6,044 bases of DNA from Thiohalobacter sp. GTDB lineage: Bacteria > Pseudomonadota > Gammaproteobacteria > DSM-19610. Below are positions 1 through 6,043 of this stretch, one piece after another. Every line of letters starts with the position of its first letter. Position 1 is the first letter of the stretch. Under the pieces are notes generated by a model. It saw only the letters and a program-made list of their open reading frames with translations, was not told the origin of the DNA and made no database searches. The stretch covers positions 1-6,044 of the forward strand of contig JALVCM010000008.1 of assembly GCA_027010005.1 (NCBI GenBank). Direction: 5' to 3'. Both the position numbers and the translations under genes were made by a program.

Positions 1-1608
1 GCCATGGGGACTGAAATCATTCACCACCGGCAGATCCATGGCACCATTTTCTTTTAACAGTACTTCGGTATTCATGGATATCCCGCTATAGGTTTGTGCC
101 TGGCCCATCGGCCATTCAACCCGAACTTGATCAATTGTTGATCTCGGAGGAAAACCGAAATGTGCGGCAAATTCGTGCGATGACGAATGGCTGGTTCCTG
201 CGCTGATTTCCCTCAACTGGGTGATCGTACCGGCAGAGTTGGTAGACGTAAGATAAACTTTAGCACCCACCCCGCGCTTATTGCTCTGGATACCGGAAAG
301 GTTCAATTTGACCCAGTTATTAACGCGCTTGCTGGTCGTATTGTGAAGCAGACTCAGGGTGTCAGTCGCGCCATGAACAGCAATGTCCATCCGCCCATCG
401 CGATCGAAATCGGCCACAGCGACACCCAGTCCTGGAACTGATCCAGCGCCACTGGAAACTCCCTCTTCCGTGAACACACCCTGCCCTTCGTTAACGAACA
501 GTACGTTTGGTTCATAGTCTGCCGCCACATACAAATCTTCATCACCATCATTGTCTGCGTCAACAAACACGGTACCCCAGAAGGTTTGTCCTGCACCCCT
601 CGTATTCGAGGCTTGTGCGATATTGCTGTATGAAACACTACCATCGCCAAACAATGTACCCTCCAGAAACGCATTCCAACCATTCCCTGGATTTGCAAGA
701 CTGGTAAGATAGTAATCGAATACGCCATTCCTGTCGTGATCACCTACCGCAATGCCCATGCCACTTAAGCTAGCGGTAAGACCGACCGCTGGCGGCACAG
801 CCACAAAGCTGATGGTTCCACTGCCGACGATTGTTTCATTCCTGTACATCGTACTTGGGTTTTGAATGGGAAACAGATCATTAACAGCGTAAATATCAAG
901 GTCGCCATCCAGGTCAAAATCTGTCATTCCGGTTGCAAGTGTAACGCCCGCGTCAGCCACACCTACGTCCTGTTGCTCGAAGCAGTCCGTACCACTCACT
1001 GACCAGCAGGAAGACCCGTTTTCAACAAGCAAGCTTTTTAGAAAAGTATTGGAATTTGCCCCCGCAATGTAGATATCCAGGTCACCATCTCGATCGACAT
1101 CCCCGGCCGTGGCGGCAACGCCGCCGGTGTTTCCAGCCAGGCCTGGCTCGTTTATGGCCACAAAAGTTCCGTCACCGTTATTTCTGAGTAAAACAGCGTC
1201 GCTCCCGTCACCGTACACAAAAAGATCATCCCAGCCGTCATTGTCGAAATCGATCGTCAGAGCGCCATTATCCTGTGTCGATAACTCAGTACCGGTACCA
1301 GACACAAGTACAAAGGAGCGCCCGTTCACGCCACCTGGCCCTGAATCGGCAATATTGTGATACAACTTATTGGGGACAGTTGGTTCATGGCTGGGCACAT
1401 AAAGATCCTGCCAGCCATCATTATCGTAATCAATCCAGGCAACACCACCCTCACCTGACTTTTGCGAAACAAAATTACCTTCCATATTCAAGGCTGGCGC
1501 CACATCCTGAAACGCCGGCCTCATCGCGTACAGTTGATTCGAATAAAAAAGCATTAGTATGAGCGCTGTATAAAAGAACTTCCTATTATTCATATTAATA
1601 TTATTCAT
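1..1608 (-). CDS. Secreted FG-GAP/VCBS beta-propeller protein with ASPIC/UnbV domain (3' end outside window)
   Basis: The reading frame is open from an ATG at 1608 to the left edge: 536 codons with no stop, so the C-terminus is missing. The start is supported by GGAGGA (1623-1618) nine bases upstream. Residues 9-28 form a signal peptide (Arg-Lys, then FFYTALILMLFY, likely cut after NQLYA at 28), so the product is probably exported. Seven calcium-binding DxDxDGxxD-type loops start at residues 60, 120, 170, 230, 290, 350 and 400, for example DYDNDGWQD and DVDRDGDLD; the fifth is degenerate (DHDRNGVFD). They suggest a seven-bladed integrin-like propeller. An ASPIC/UnbV domain follows at about 446-503 (GAKVYL, REISAGTSHSSS, VRVEWPMG). 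Cys201 and Cys209 could form a disulfide. Relatives are CRTAC1-like extracellular proteins; I infer surface adhesion or matrix binding, with the ligand unknown. The gene is less GC-rich than birA-coaX. Confidence 0.93.
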   Translation of the reverse strand, partial: MNNINMNNRKFFYTALILMLFYSNQLYAMRPAFQDVAPALNMEGNFVSQKSGEGGVAWIDYDNDGWQDLYVPSHEPTVPNKLYHNIADSGPGGVNGRSFVLVSGTGTELSTQDNGALTIDFDNDGWDDLFVYGDGSDAVLLRNNGDGTFVAINEPGLAGNTGGVAATAGDVDRDGDLDIYIAGANSNTFLKSLLVENGSSCWSVSGTDCFEQQDVGVADAGVTLATGMTDFDLDGDLDIYAVNDLFPIQNPSTMYRNETIVGSGTISFVAVPPAVGLTASLSGMGIAVGDHDRNGVFDYYLTSLANPGNGWNAFLEGTLFGDGSVSYSNIAQASNTRGAGQTFWGTVFVDADNDGDEDLYVAADYEPNVLFVNEGQGVFTEEGVSSGAGSVPGLGVAVADFDRDGRMDIAVHGATDTLSLLHNTTSKRVNNWVKLNLSGIQSNKRGVGAKVYLTSTNSAGTITQLREISAGTSHSSSHEFAAHFGFPPRSTIDQVRVEWPMGQAQTYSGISMNTEVLLKENGAMDLPVVNDFSPHG

Positions 1609-1617
1609 CGCGTAAAA

Positions 1618-1623
1618 TCCTCC
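1618..1623 (-). promoter_or_regulatory. Shine-Dalgarno of the FG-GAP gene
   Basis: GGAGGA on the minus strand lies nine bases before the ATG at 1608, and this decides between that start and the in-frame ATG at 1593. A CATGT-TT-ACATG inverted repeat (1623-1634) overlaps its upstream edge and could affect ribosome access, but this is only inference. Confidence 0.75.
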
Positions 1624-1949
1624 ATGTTTACATGAATAAGATCAACCTCGAATACAGGTTGCAGAGAGCTACGGAACTGCTGGGGCTTCTTCAGAGCCAC
1701 TCCGACCAGAATATGTCGATGGTATTAGGAAAGCAAACTTGCCGTAAGGCAGCTATCAAGGTCTACCAAACCACCAATCTCAGGCACGAAAATAAAAATA
1801 TTATTTCTAACTTGTGTGTAGCTAATTTTCTGAAAACCAGCCTGCCCCATCCCCTAACCCTGTTTCTATATTTGGCACCCCACGATCCGGATTCAATAAA
1901 CACACAGCGCTTTTCATTTTCGCCCAGGGCCTGACTGGACCCTATTTTT

Positions 1950-2019
1950 CTAAGCACCGAGCGCTAAGCCCAAAGTCCGCAGTTCCAAGCACTAAGCGCC
2001 GCGCACTTCGCGCTCGGCA
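1950..2019. repeat. Degenerate 7-bp tandem repeat array, about 10 units
   Basis: The stretch divides cleanly into ten heptamers: CTAAGCA, CCGAGCG, CTAAGCC, CAAAGTC, CGCAGTT, CCAAGCA, CTAAGCG, CCGCGCA, CTTCGCG, CTCGGCA. Unit position 1 is C in 10 of 10, position 5 is G in 10 of 10, and position 6 is C in 8 of 10. The pattern stops sharply at both ends (a T-run before, ATAGGTT after). The array sits 43 bases upstream of the radC-like start. An exact 8-base inverted repeat, CCGAGCGC (1957-1964) and GCGCTCGG (2010-2017), lies inside it, so the transcript could fold. Function is unknown. Confidence 0.8.
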
Positions 2020-2048
2020 ATAGGTTTCCCCGTGTTATTAACTGACAC

Positions 2049-2054
2049 AGGAAG
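2049..2054 (+). promoter_or_regulatory. Shine-Dalgarno of the radC-like gene
   Basis: AGGAAG lies eight bases before the ATG at 2063, a good spacing. It supports that start over any later in-frame codon. Confidence 0.65.
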
Positions 2055-2062
2055 CAACGACC

Positions 2063-2566
2063 ATGAATGACCGCAATGAACCGTTTGTACTGAACGAAGA
2101 AACCGGGAACTACACGGCCGATGGCCCCAGATCAGCCGACGCGGTGATCGCCACCGCGAAGCATATCCTTGCCGCTCAAGTAAGCTGGACTGATGTGCTC
2201 TCCACTCCCAACGTTGTCGCTGACTACCTGGTCATCCAGTTCGCGGGGCTAGAACACGAAGTCTTTGCCTGCCTGTCCCTGGATACCCGGCATCGGCTGA
2301 TTGCCTACGAGGAACTGTTCCGAGGCACCATTGATGGAGCCAGTGTGCATCCACGGGAGGTGGTGAAGGCCGCCCTACGTGCCAACGCAGCTGCCATCAT
2401 CCTGGCACACAACCATCCATCCGGCGATCCTGAGCCGAGCCAGGCGGACAAACGTATTACGACCCGACTGAGAGAGGCCCTAGCACTCGTGGATATCCGC
2501 ACTCCGAACCACATCGTGGTAGCGGGTTCACAAACTGTGAGTTTTGCTGAGCGGGGATTGCTTTGA
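2063..2566 (+). CDS. RadC-family JAB/MPN (JAMM) domain protein, short form
   Basis: This is a 167-residue protein with the RadC-type JAMM metalloprotease-like domain. The metal-binding signature H-x-H-x7-S-x2-D is intact: His116 and His118 in AHNHPSGDPEPSQAD, Ser126 and Asp129. It is preceded by a Glu (83 or 84) in YEELFRGT and by the family block VHPREVVKAAL (95-105). Full RadC proteins are about 220-230 residues with an N-terminal helix-hairpin-helix region. That region is absent here: residues 1-45 are only a short helical lead-in. Short RadC copies of this type are common on integrative elements, prophages and plasmids. Despite the name, a role in DNA repair is not established for the family; a protease or nuclease-like activity is inferred from the fold. 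The gene stands alone with AGGAAG upstream and no obvious terminator, next to a tRNA-Thr 3' end. Confidence 0.93.
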   Translation: MNDRNEPFVLNEETGNYTADGPRSADAVIATAKHILAAQVSWTDVLSTPNVVADYLVIQFAGLEHEVFACLSLDTRHRLIAYEELFRGTIDGASVHPREVVKAALRANAAAIILAHNHPSGDPEPSQADKRITTRLREALALVDIRTPNHIVVAGSQTVSFAERGLL

Positions 2567-2590
2567 TGTGCAGTAGCAATTCGCTACACT
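2563..2590 (+). promoter_or_regulatory. Possible promoter with palindromic operator, no gene downstream
   Basis: TTGATG (2563-2568) and TACACT (2585-2590) are 16 bases apart, each matching the sigma-70 consensus at 4 of 6 positions. The spacer and -10 are covered by a perfect inverted repeat, GTAGC-AATTC-GCTAC (2573-2587), the layout expected of an autorepressed promoter such as that of a toxin-antitoxin or phage-type regulator. Downstream there is only an eight-codon frame (2612-2638), so if functional it has lost its gene. The palindrome is certain; the promoter reading is weak. Confidence 0.35.
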
Positions 2591-2594
2591 AACA

Positions 2595-2653
2595 GAGTCA
2601 CTACCCAGCAGATGTATGAAAAGTTTCTGATGTGGTGACTCAGTGGTGACTCA
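2595..2653. repeat. Tandem 11-bp direct repeat with an inverted partner
   Basis: GTGGTGACTCA occurs twice head to tail at 2632-2642 and 2643-2653. An upstream GAGTCACTAC (2595-2604) is the reverse complement of the first ten bases of the unit with one mismatch, so the segment can fold into a hairpin with a 27-base loop. It lies between the RadC gene and the tRNA 3' end, a place where recombinase arm or core sites often sit. No function can be shown from sequence. Confidence 0.7.
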
Positions 2654-2698
2654 AGGGTTTCTTCGGAAACGCAAAACAGCGCTAACTTACAGATTATA

Positions 2699-2775
<77 letters not shown>

Positions 2776-2803
2776 AAGAAAATCTGCCCTGAACGGGGCG
2801 GCT

Positions 2804-2832
2804 ATTGTATTAGAGCGGCTTGAAGTGCGCAA
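2804..2832 (-). promoter_or_regulatory. Sigma-70 promoter of the tRNA-Thr gene with GC-rich discriminator
   Basis: On the minus strand, TTGCGC (2832-2827) is followed after exactly 17 bases by TACAAT (2809-2804), which differs from TATAAT at one position. The bases after the -10 read AGCCGCCCCG, a GC-rich discriminator of the kind seen at stable-RNA promoters under stringent (ppGpp) control. Transcription would begin near 2797, leaving a leader of about 20 bases before the mature tRNA 5' end at 2774. The -35 begins only two bases after the SPOR stop codon, so the tRNA probably has its own promoter in addition to read-through from birA-coaX-SPOR. Confidence 0.75.
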
Positions 2833-2833
2833 A

Positions 2834-3553
2834 TTATTCACAACTGACCTGCTCTATCTTGATCCTGGGGTAGCGTTTCGTAACCTGCTGCTCCCAGTTC
2901 CGTGTATCTTCCGGCAATCGACCTTTTTCCTCTATATCGATCCAGTAGACCTTGCGTGTCCGGTAACGCACATCGAGCCTGGCGTCATAACCCAGCTCAC
3001 GAACCAGCCTGAGCCGGGCCTGCGCCTTACTTTTGCTGGAAAATATACCAAGTGATATCCGGTTACGTTTACCAACAAAATAATCTGTCATGCCTGCCGC
3101 CTCCAGCCCGCTGACAATCCTGGCGGCCTGGCGGGACGAGGCTGCCTGCAGGTAGACCTGGTAACCGGATGGCGCCTGGGTTTCACTCTGCCTTAATGTG
3201 ACCGGAACAGTCTGTGCAGACAGCTGGTCGCGCAAGGCGGCTGCGTCTTCTTCGGATTCCAGTGGGCCCAGAGTACGGCAGACAGGAGAGATCTCCACGA
3301 CGAGAGGCTCTTCGTCAGCGGACTGTGTGACAGTTGGTACGGTGGTTGTTTCCACCTCCGCCATTTCCTTGCTTGCTGACGGCTTGCGATTACTCTCCCC
3401 GGCCAGTTTTCGCTCCGACAACAGGACCAGCGGTTTAACATCAGCAGGCAGCGGCCTGATCTGCGGTTCAGGTGATGTCGGGGCCGGCTGCATCTGCAAC
3501 CAGGCAAAAAAAACCAGGTTCAGGCCCAGCAGCAGGTACACCAGGTATTTCAA
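2834..3553 (-). CDS. Membrane-anchored SPOR-domain protein
   Basis: The frame encodes 239 residues from a TTG start at 3553. The TTG overlaps the coaX stop as TTGA, and AAGGAG lies about eight bases upstream at the end of coaX. An upstream in-frame GTG (3622) would place 23 extra residues deep inside coaX with no membrane logic, so I reject it. Residues 3-19 (YLVYLLLGLNLVFFAWL) are a single N-terminal transmembrane anchor, so the rest is probably periplasmic. Residues 22-90 are a Pro/Glu/Ser/Thr-rich linker. The C-terminal part (about 92-207) resembles a SPOR fold, with CRTLGPL, YQVYLQAASS and ISLGIFSSKSKAQARLRLV. SPOR domains bind denuded peptidoglycan glycan at septa, so a cell-wall or division role is inferred. 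Similar genes follow coaX in Pseudomonas. The partner is unknown. Confidence 0.85.
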   Translation of the reverse strand: MKYLVYLLLGLNLVFFAWLQMQPAPTSPEPQIRPLPADVKPLVLLSERKLAGESNRKPSASKEMAEVETTTVPTVTQSADEEPLVVEISPVCRTLGPLESEEDAAALRDQLSAQTVPVTLRQSETQAPSGYQVYLQAASSRQAARIVSGLEAAGMTDYFVGKRNRISLGIFSSKSKAQARLRLVRELGYDARLDVRYRTRKVYWIDIEEKGRLPEDTRNWEQQVTKRYPRIKIEQVSCE

Positions 3554-4302
3554 GCGGCTGTCTCCTTCGCAAAAATGGCCAGACCCTTCAGTACCAGCTC
3601 CGGCTCGTGTACAGGCCGGCACTCGAGCAATGGCATCAGCCGCTCCGCATCACCACCGGTCAGCAACAGCGAGACATCCTTGCCCAGTTCACCGCGCAGG
3701 TCGGCACTGACACGATCCAGCAGCGATACCGCGGCGTACAGGCTGCCCCCGAGGACAGCCGATTCGGTACTACTGGCCAGCAGGACAATGTCCCCGGATT
3801 CCCTGTCCTCGATATTCACATCCGCCGTTTTGGCGCAGACCGATGACATCATAAGTTCAATACCCGGCGCAATAAGGCCACCAAGATGCCGACCGTCGGC
3901 GGACAATGCATCCACGGTGATAGCGGTGCCGCAACCGAAAATGACTGCCGCACCCGGACACCGGGCATGTGCCGCAATCAGTGTCGCCCAGCGGTCATTA
4001 CCCAGCCGCTCCGGTTTGCTGTAGGCATTCGTGACGCCACACTGCTCGGCCTGGCTGTGCAGGAATTCCGGCAGTATCTTCCAGCGACGCTTGACCCAGG
4101 TACGGACGGATTTCTCAAACTCCGCACCGGCAACATTCGACACAATGACCCTGTCCGGCGTATCGAGTTCTTTCCAGGCCGGGCGCGCAATGTCCTTGAA
4201 CGGCTTTGAACCCCGCACCAACGGGGTACCGGAGATCCATTTATCATCATGTTGCAACGCCCACTTGATACGGGTGTTGCCAATATCAATCAGCAGATTC
4301 AT
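3550..4302 (-). CDS. coaX: Type III pantothenate kinase
   Basis: CoaX phosphorylates pantothenate with ATP, the first step of coenzyme A synthesis, in the cytoplasm. The 250-residue length is normal. Family motifs are in order: the N-terminal phosphate-binding loop DIGNTRIKW (6-14), GVTNAY (89-94), PERLGNDRW (97-105) with the conserved Asp103, GCGTAITVD (123-131) with the second acidic residue Asp131, and GGLIAPGIELM (141-151). All lie in the ASKHA-type kinase fold. Type III enzymes are not inhibited by CoA, need a monovalent cation and are unrelated to E. coli CoaA; that is family knowledge. The ATG at 4302 overlaps the birA stop as ATGA, and the stop overlaps the start of the SPOR gene. Nothing looks truncated. 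Confidence 0.97.
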   Translation of the reverse strand: MNLLIDIGNTRIKWALQHDDKWISGTPLVRGSKPFKDIARPAWKELDTPDRVIVSNVAGAEFEKSVRTWVKRRWKILPEFLHSQAEQCGVTNAYSKPERLGNDRWATLIAAHARCPGAAVIFGCGTAITVDALSADGRHLGGLIAPGIELMMSSVCAKTADVNIEDRESGDIVLLASSTESAVLGGSLYAAVSLLDRVSADLRGELGKDVSLLLTGGDAERLMPLLECRPVHEPELVLKGLAIFAKETAA

Positions 4303-5279
4303 CCTGCCAGTCGCACGCTGACTTCACCGGCATGAAACGCCCGGATCCTGCCACTCTGTTCGATAAGCAGTGCACCGTGGGGATCGATACCCCGCGCAAT
4401 ACCGCTGACACGGGCCTGCTGCCCGGTATGAAGGTCAACCGGAAGATCCGCGGTTATATCGTAACGCTGCCATTCTTCGGCAAATGCCTCGAGCCCCTCG
4501 CGAGAGAATAGATCGATAACCTGTACAAGACTTTCCAAGAGTTTCCCCGCCAGCTTGTTGCGTTGTTGTTGCAGTTGTTTGTGCCTGAGATCAGCCCAGG
4601 GCTGGTCAATGTCTGCGCCGACACTGTCCGGCATTCGTAAATTAATACCAAGCCCCGTGATAACCTGGTAGTTACCACCGCTCTCGCCGGAAAGATCGAG
4701 CAGGATACCTGCCAGCTTGCGGCCATTAAAGTAAATATCGTTCGGCCACTTCAGACCGAGCCCGTCAATACCCGCTTCACGCAAGGTGCGATGCACGGCA
4801 ACCGCGATGGCTAGACTCAAGCCGCCGGATTGCAACACACCCTCTTCCATCACGCAGGCCAGTGACAGGTACAGATTGGCACCGTAGGGTGAAACCCATC
4901 TGCGCCCCCGCCGGCCACGTCCCGCACTCTGCCACTCGGCAAGACAGACCTTGATACCTTGCCGGTCAACTGGCGGAGGTAATCGTTTCAGCACATCACT
5001 GGTTGAGTCAACCTCGTGCAGCACCTCGAGATACTCGATGCGTTGGCCTGGTGAGGTAGCGATATATTGCTGTATCGCTGTGACATCAAGTGGTTCAAAG
5101 GGAACCGCGAGCCGGTATCCCCGCCCACGTACCGCATGCACTTCCAGGCCGAGCTCATCGAACCGGCGCAATTGTTTCCAGACGGCGGCCCGACTCACGC
5201 CAAGCGCTCCGGCCAGCCCTTCACCGGAGTGAAACCGGCCATCGGCAAGAAGCTCTATAAGTCGATAACGTATTGACAC
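4299..5279 (-). CDS. birA: Bifunctional biotin-[acetyl-CoA-carboxylase] ligase / biotin operon repressor
   Basis: BirA makes biotinyl-5'-AMP and transfers biotin to the carboxyl-carrier protein of acetyl-CoA carboxylase. The 326 residues have the class II layout. An N-terminal winged helix (5-57; FHSGEGLAGALGVSRAAVWKQL, quoted only for the helix-turn-helix, then RGRGYRL) implies biotin-operon repression. The catalytic domain has DSTS (91-94), the adenylate loop GRGRRGRRW (120-128), LKWPND (176-181) with the conserved Lys177, KLAGILLDL (188-196) and GLGINL (209-214). A C-terminal SH3-like domain ends in GEVSVR (318-323). The start is GTG at 5279: an in-frame TAA lies 10-12 bases upstream and no other good start precedes the helix-turn-helix. 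No strong Shine-Dalgarno is visible. First gene of birA-coaX-SPOR; no bio gene is in the window. Confidence 0.96.
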   Translation of the reverse strand: MSIRYRLIELLADGRFHSGEGLAGALGVSRAAVWKQLRRFDELGLEVHAVRGRGYRLAVPFEPLDVTAIQQYIATSPGQRIEYLEVLHEVDSTSDVLKRLPPPVDRQGIKVCLAEWQSAGRGRRGRRWVSPYGANLYLSLACVMEEGVLQSGGLSLAIAVAVHRTLREAGIDGLGLKWPNDIYFNGRKLAGILLDLSGESGGNYQVITGLGINLRMPDSVGADIDQPWADLRHKQLQQQRNKLAGKLLESLVQVIDLFSREGLEAFAEEWQRYDITADLPVDLHTGQQARVSGIARGIDPHGALLIEQSGRIRAFHAGEVSVRLAG

Positions 5280-5297
5280 TACGCAAGTTTAACACAG

Positions 5298-5461
5298 CCT
5301 GACAGGACAATCCGTAGCGTCTGGACTGTTACATCAAGGAATACCCGTCAAAACAGTCAGGACAAACCCGGGCAACCCGCCATTCAATATTGACGTAGTA
5401 CCGCCGATAGCGGGAATAGGTGGACACCCAACGCGTTATCGTTATGCAACCCTGACAGGAC
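5298..5461. repeat. Two copies of an 11-mer containing a palindrome in the divergent birA/small-gene intergenic region
   Basis: CCTGACAGGAC occurs exactly at 5298-5308 and 5451-5461. Its first nine bases, CCTG-A-CAGG, are palindromic about the central base. The first copy lies 19 bases upstream of the birA GTG; the second covers the ribosome site of the plus-strand gene. A related GTCAGGACAAA lies at 5356-5366. The arrangement resembles paired operators, but no regulator can be named and chance remains possible. Confidence 0.45.
5324..5358. repeat. 7-bp inverted repeat upstream of birA
   Basis: GACTGTT (5324-5330) and AACAGTC (5352-5358) are perfect reverse complements with 21 bases between them. 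The segment is 45 bases upstream of the birA start in the divergent intergenic region. It could be an operator or a transcript hairpin. It does not match the E. coli BirA box in any way I can recognise. Confidence 0.4.
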
Positions 5462-5466
5462 CGGCC

Positions 5467-5826
5467 ATGACTGCACTACAAAAAAGACCCGAGCAAGGCA
5501 TGCCTGGTACGGCCGAGATACTGCCGTCTGCACCACTCTATAAAAGAGCACCTCGCGAAGACGAGCATGGACGTCCATTATCCGATTTTATGATGATCAT
5601 CCCGAAACTCCGCAACCAGCCTGAGCACCTGATAGACGAAACGGTAAAAAAGATTGAGCGTGTTCTCAACCGTTTTACCCATGCTGTTGTGTTTGCCGAT
5701 CTGAATCTCAAACTGAATGTGTTGTGGGTCATTGTTCGTCCCGAGGCACGTGTTTCGTGGAGATTACCTGCCGCCATCAATAACGCTGTACCCGAAGCAC
5801 TGCTGGTCGCCCATCCGGCCCTGTAA
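5467..5826 (+). CDS. Conserved-looking small protein of unknown function
   Basis: This is a 119-residue soluble protein with no signal peptide, membrane segment or cysteine. AGGA (5457-5460) lies six bases before the ATG. The N-terminus (1-39) is Pro- and charge-rich and probably unstructured. The core reads DFMMIIPKLRN (40-50), a helix with charged spacing (53-70), a beta segment HAVVFADLNL (72-81), a second NVLWVIVRP (84-92), then LPAAINNAVPEALLVA (100-115). The alternating hydrophobics suggest a compact beta-alpha-beta fold. I do not recognise the family, though the text reads like a real conserved protein and the base composition matches birA-coaX. It is transcribed divergently from birA. 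Its TAA ends one base before the stop of the convergent CBS gene. No function can be assigned. Confidence 0.8.
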   Translation: MTALQKRPEQGMPGTAEILPSAPLYKRAPREDEHGRPLSDFMMIIPKLRNQPEHLIDETVKKIERVLNRFTHAVVFADLNLKLNVLWVIVRPEARVSWRLPAAINNAVPEALLVAHPAL

Positions 5827-5827
5827 C

Positions 5828-6043
5828 TCAGCTGTTCAGGACCGACTCGACCTCGGCAAACGTCTGTGCCACGCCCACTGTTTCAATCAGCCGGTCCAGC
5901 TGTTTTTCGATCTGTGAAGCCGAGAAAATACCACGTACCGCGACCTTGCCGGTATCGGGAGCCTGATCGGTCACCAGGGCATGCCGACGACCGACTTTTT
6001 CAAGCATTGCCACCACATCACCCACACATGCCTGTCTGACGTC
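5828..6043 (-). CDS. CBS-domain protein, C-terminal fragment (5' end outside window)
   Basis: The frame is open from the right edge to the TGA at 5830-5828, giving the last 71 residues. The sequence has the second half of a CBS module: VGDVVAMLEKVGRRHALVTD (helix, then the beta strand), a loop QAPDTGK, VRGIFSASQIEKQL, and a C-terminal helix TFAEVESVLNS. CBS pairs bind adenosyl ligands such as AMP or ATP and regulate partner domains; the ligand is not knowable from this fragment. A GTG at 6025 gives a 65-codon frame but is almost certainly internal, since CBS strand and helix homology begins before it. It converges on the unknown 119-residue gene with one base between stops and no terminator hairpin between them, so mutual transcriptional interference is possible. 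Confidence 0.8.
   Translation of the reverse strand, partial: DVRQACVGDVVAMLEKVGRRHALVTDQAPDTGKVAVRGIFSASQIEKQLDRLIETVGVAQTFAEVESVLNS

Larger units (their letters stand above)
1609..2062. other. Gene-poor intergenic stretch between two divergent accessory genes
   Basis: I see no convincing gene in these 454 bases. The part from about 1760 to 1920 is AT-rich, with poly-A/T runs such as the one around 1790-1808. The 5' regions of both the minus-strand FG-GAP gene and the plus-strand radC-like gene lie here, so it must contain two divergent promoters, but I cannot assign -35/-10 pairs with confidence. The right part holds the 70-base heptamer array. A 100-codon plus-strand frame (1632-1934) lacks a ribosome site and any recognisable domain, so I do not call it a gene. 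Confidence 0.6.

Noticed and set aside
354..743. 129-codon minus-strand frame
   Set aside because: It lies out of frame inside the FG-GAP gene, whose own frame shows the calcium loops and ASPIC/UnbV domain across the same bases.
1740..1751. TGCC-GTAA-GGCA hairpin in the intergenic stretch
   Set aside because: A four-pair stem with no flanking support is expected by chance.
1632..1934. 100-codon plus-strand frame in the intergenic stretch
   Set aside because: No Shine-Dalgarno fitting the ATG, no recognisable domain, and low-complexity AT-rich content. It also overlaps the leader of the minus-strand FG-GAP gene.
2657..2670. GTTTC-TTCG-GAAAC hairpin as a terminator
   Set aside because: The stem has only five pairs and no T-run on either strand. 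It has a stable UUCG-type loop but does not look like a Rho-independent terminator for radC or the tRNA.
3198..3846. Plus-strand frames of 124 and 170 codons across the SPOR and coaX genes
   Set aside because: They are antisense shadows: the opposite strand carries two recognisable genes, and the frames are Ser/Arg/Pro-rich with no domain.
4454..5276. Frames of 69-93 codons on both strands within birA
   Set aside because: birA motifs are intact across the whole span in its own frame, and none of the alternatives has a domain or ribosome site.
5390..5419. TTGACG as the -35 of a plus-strand promoter for the unknown small gene
   Set aside because: The -35 is good, but no acceptable -10 lies 16-18 bases downstream (only GGAATA or GAATAG).
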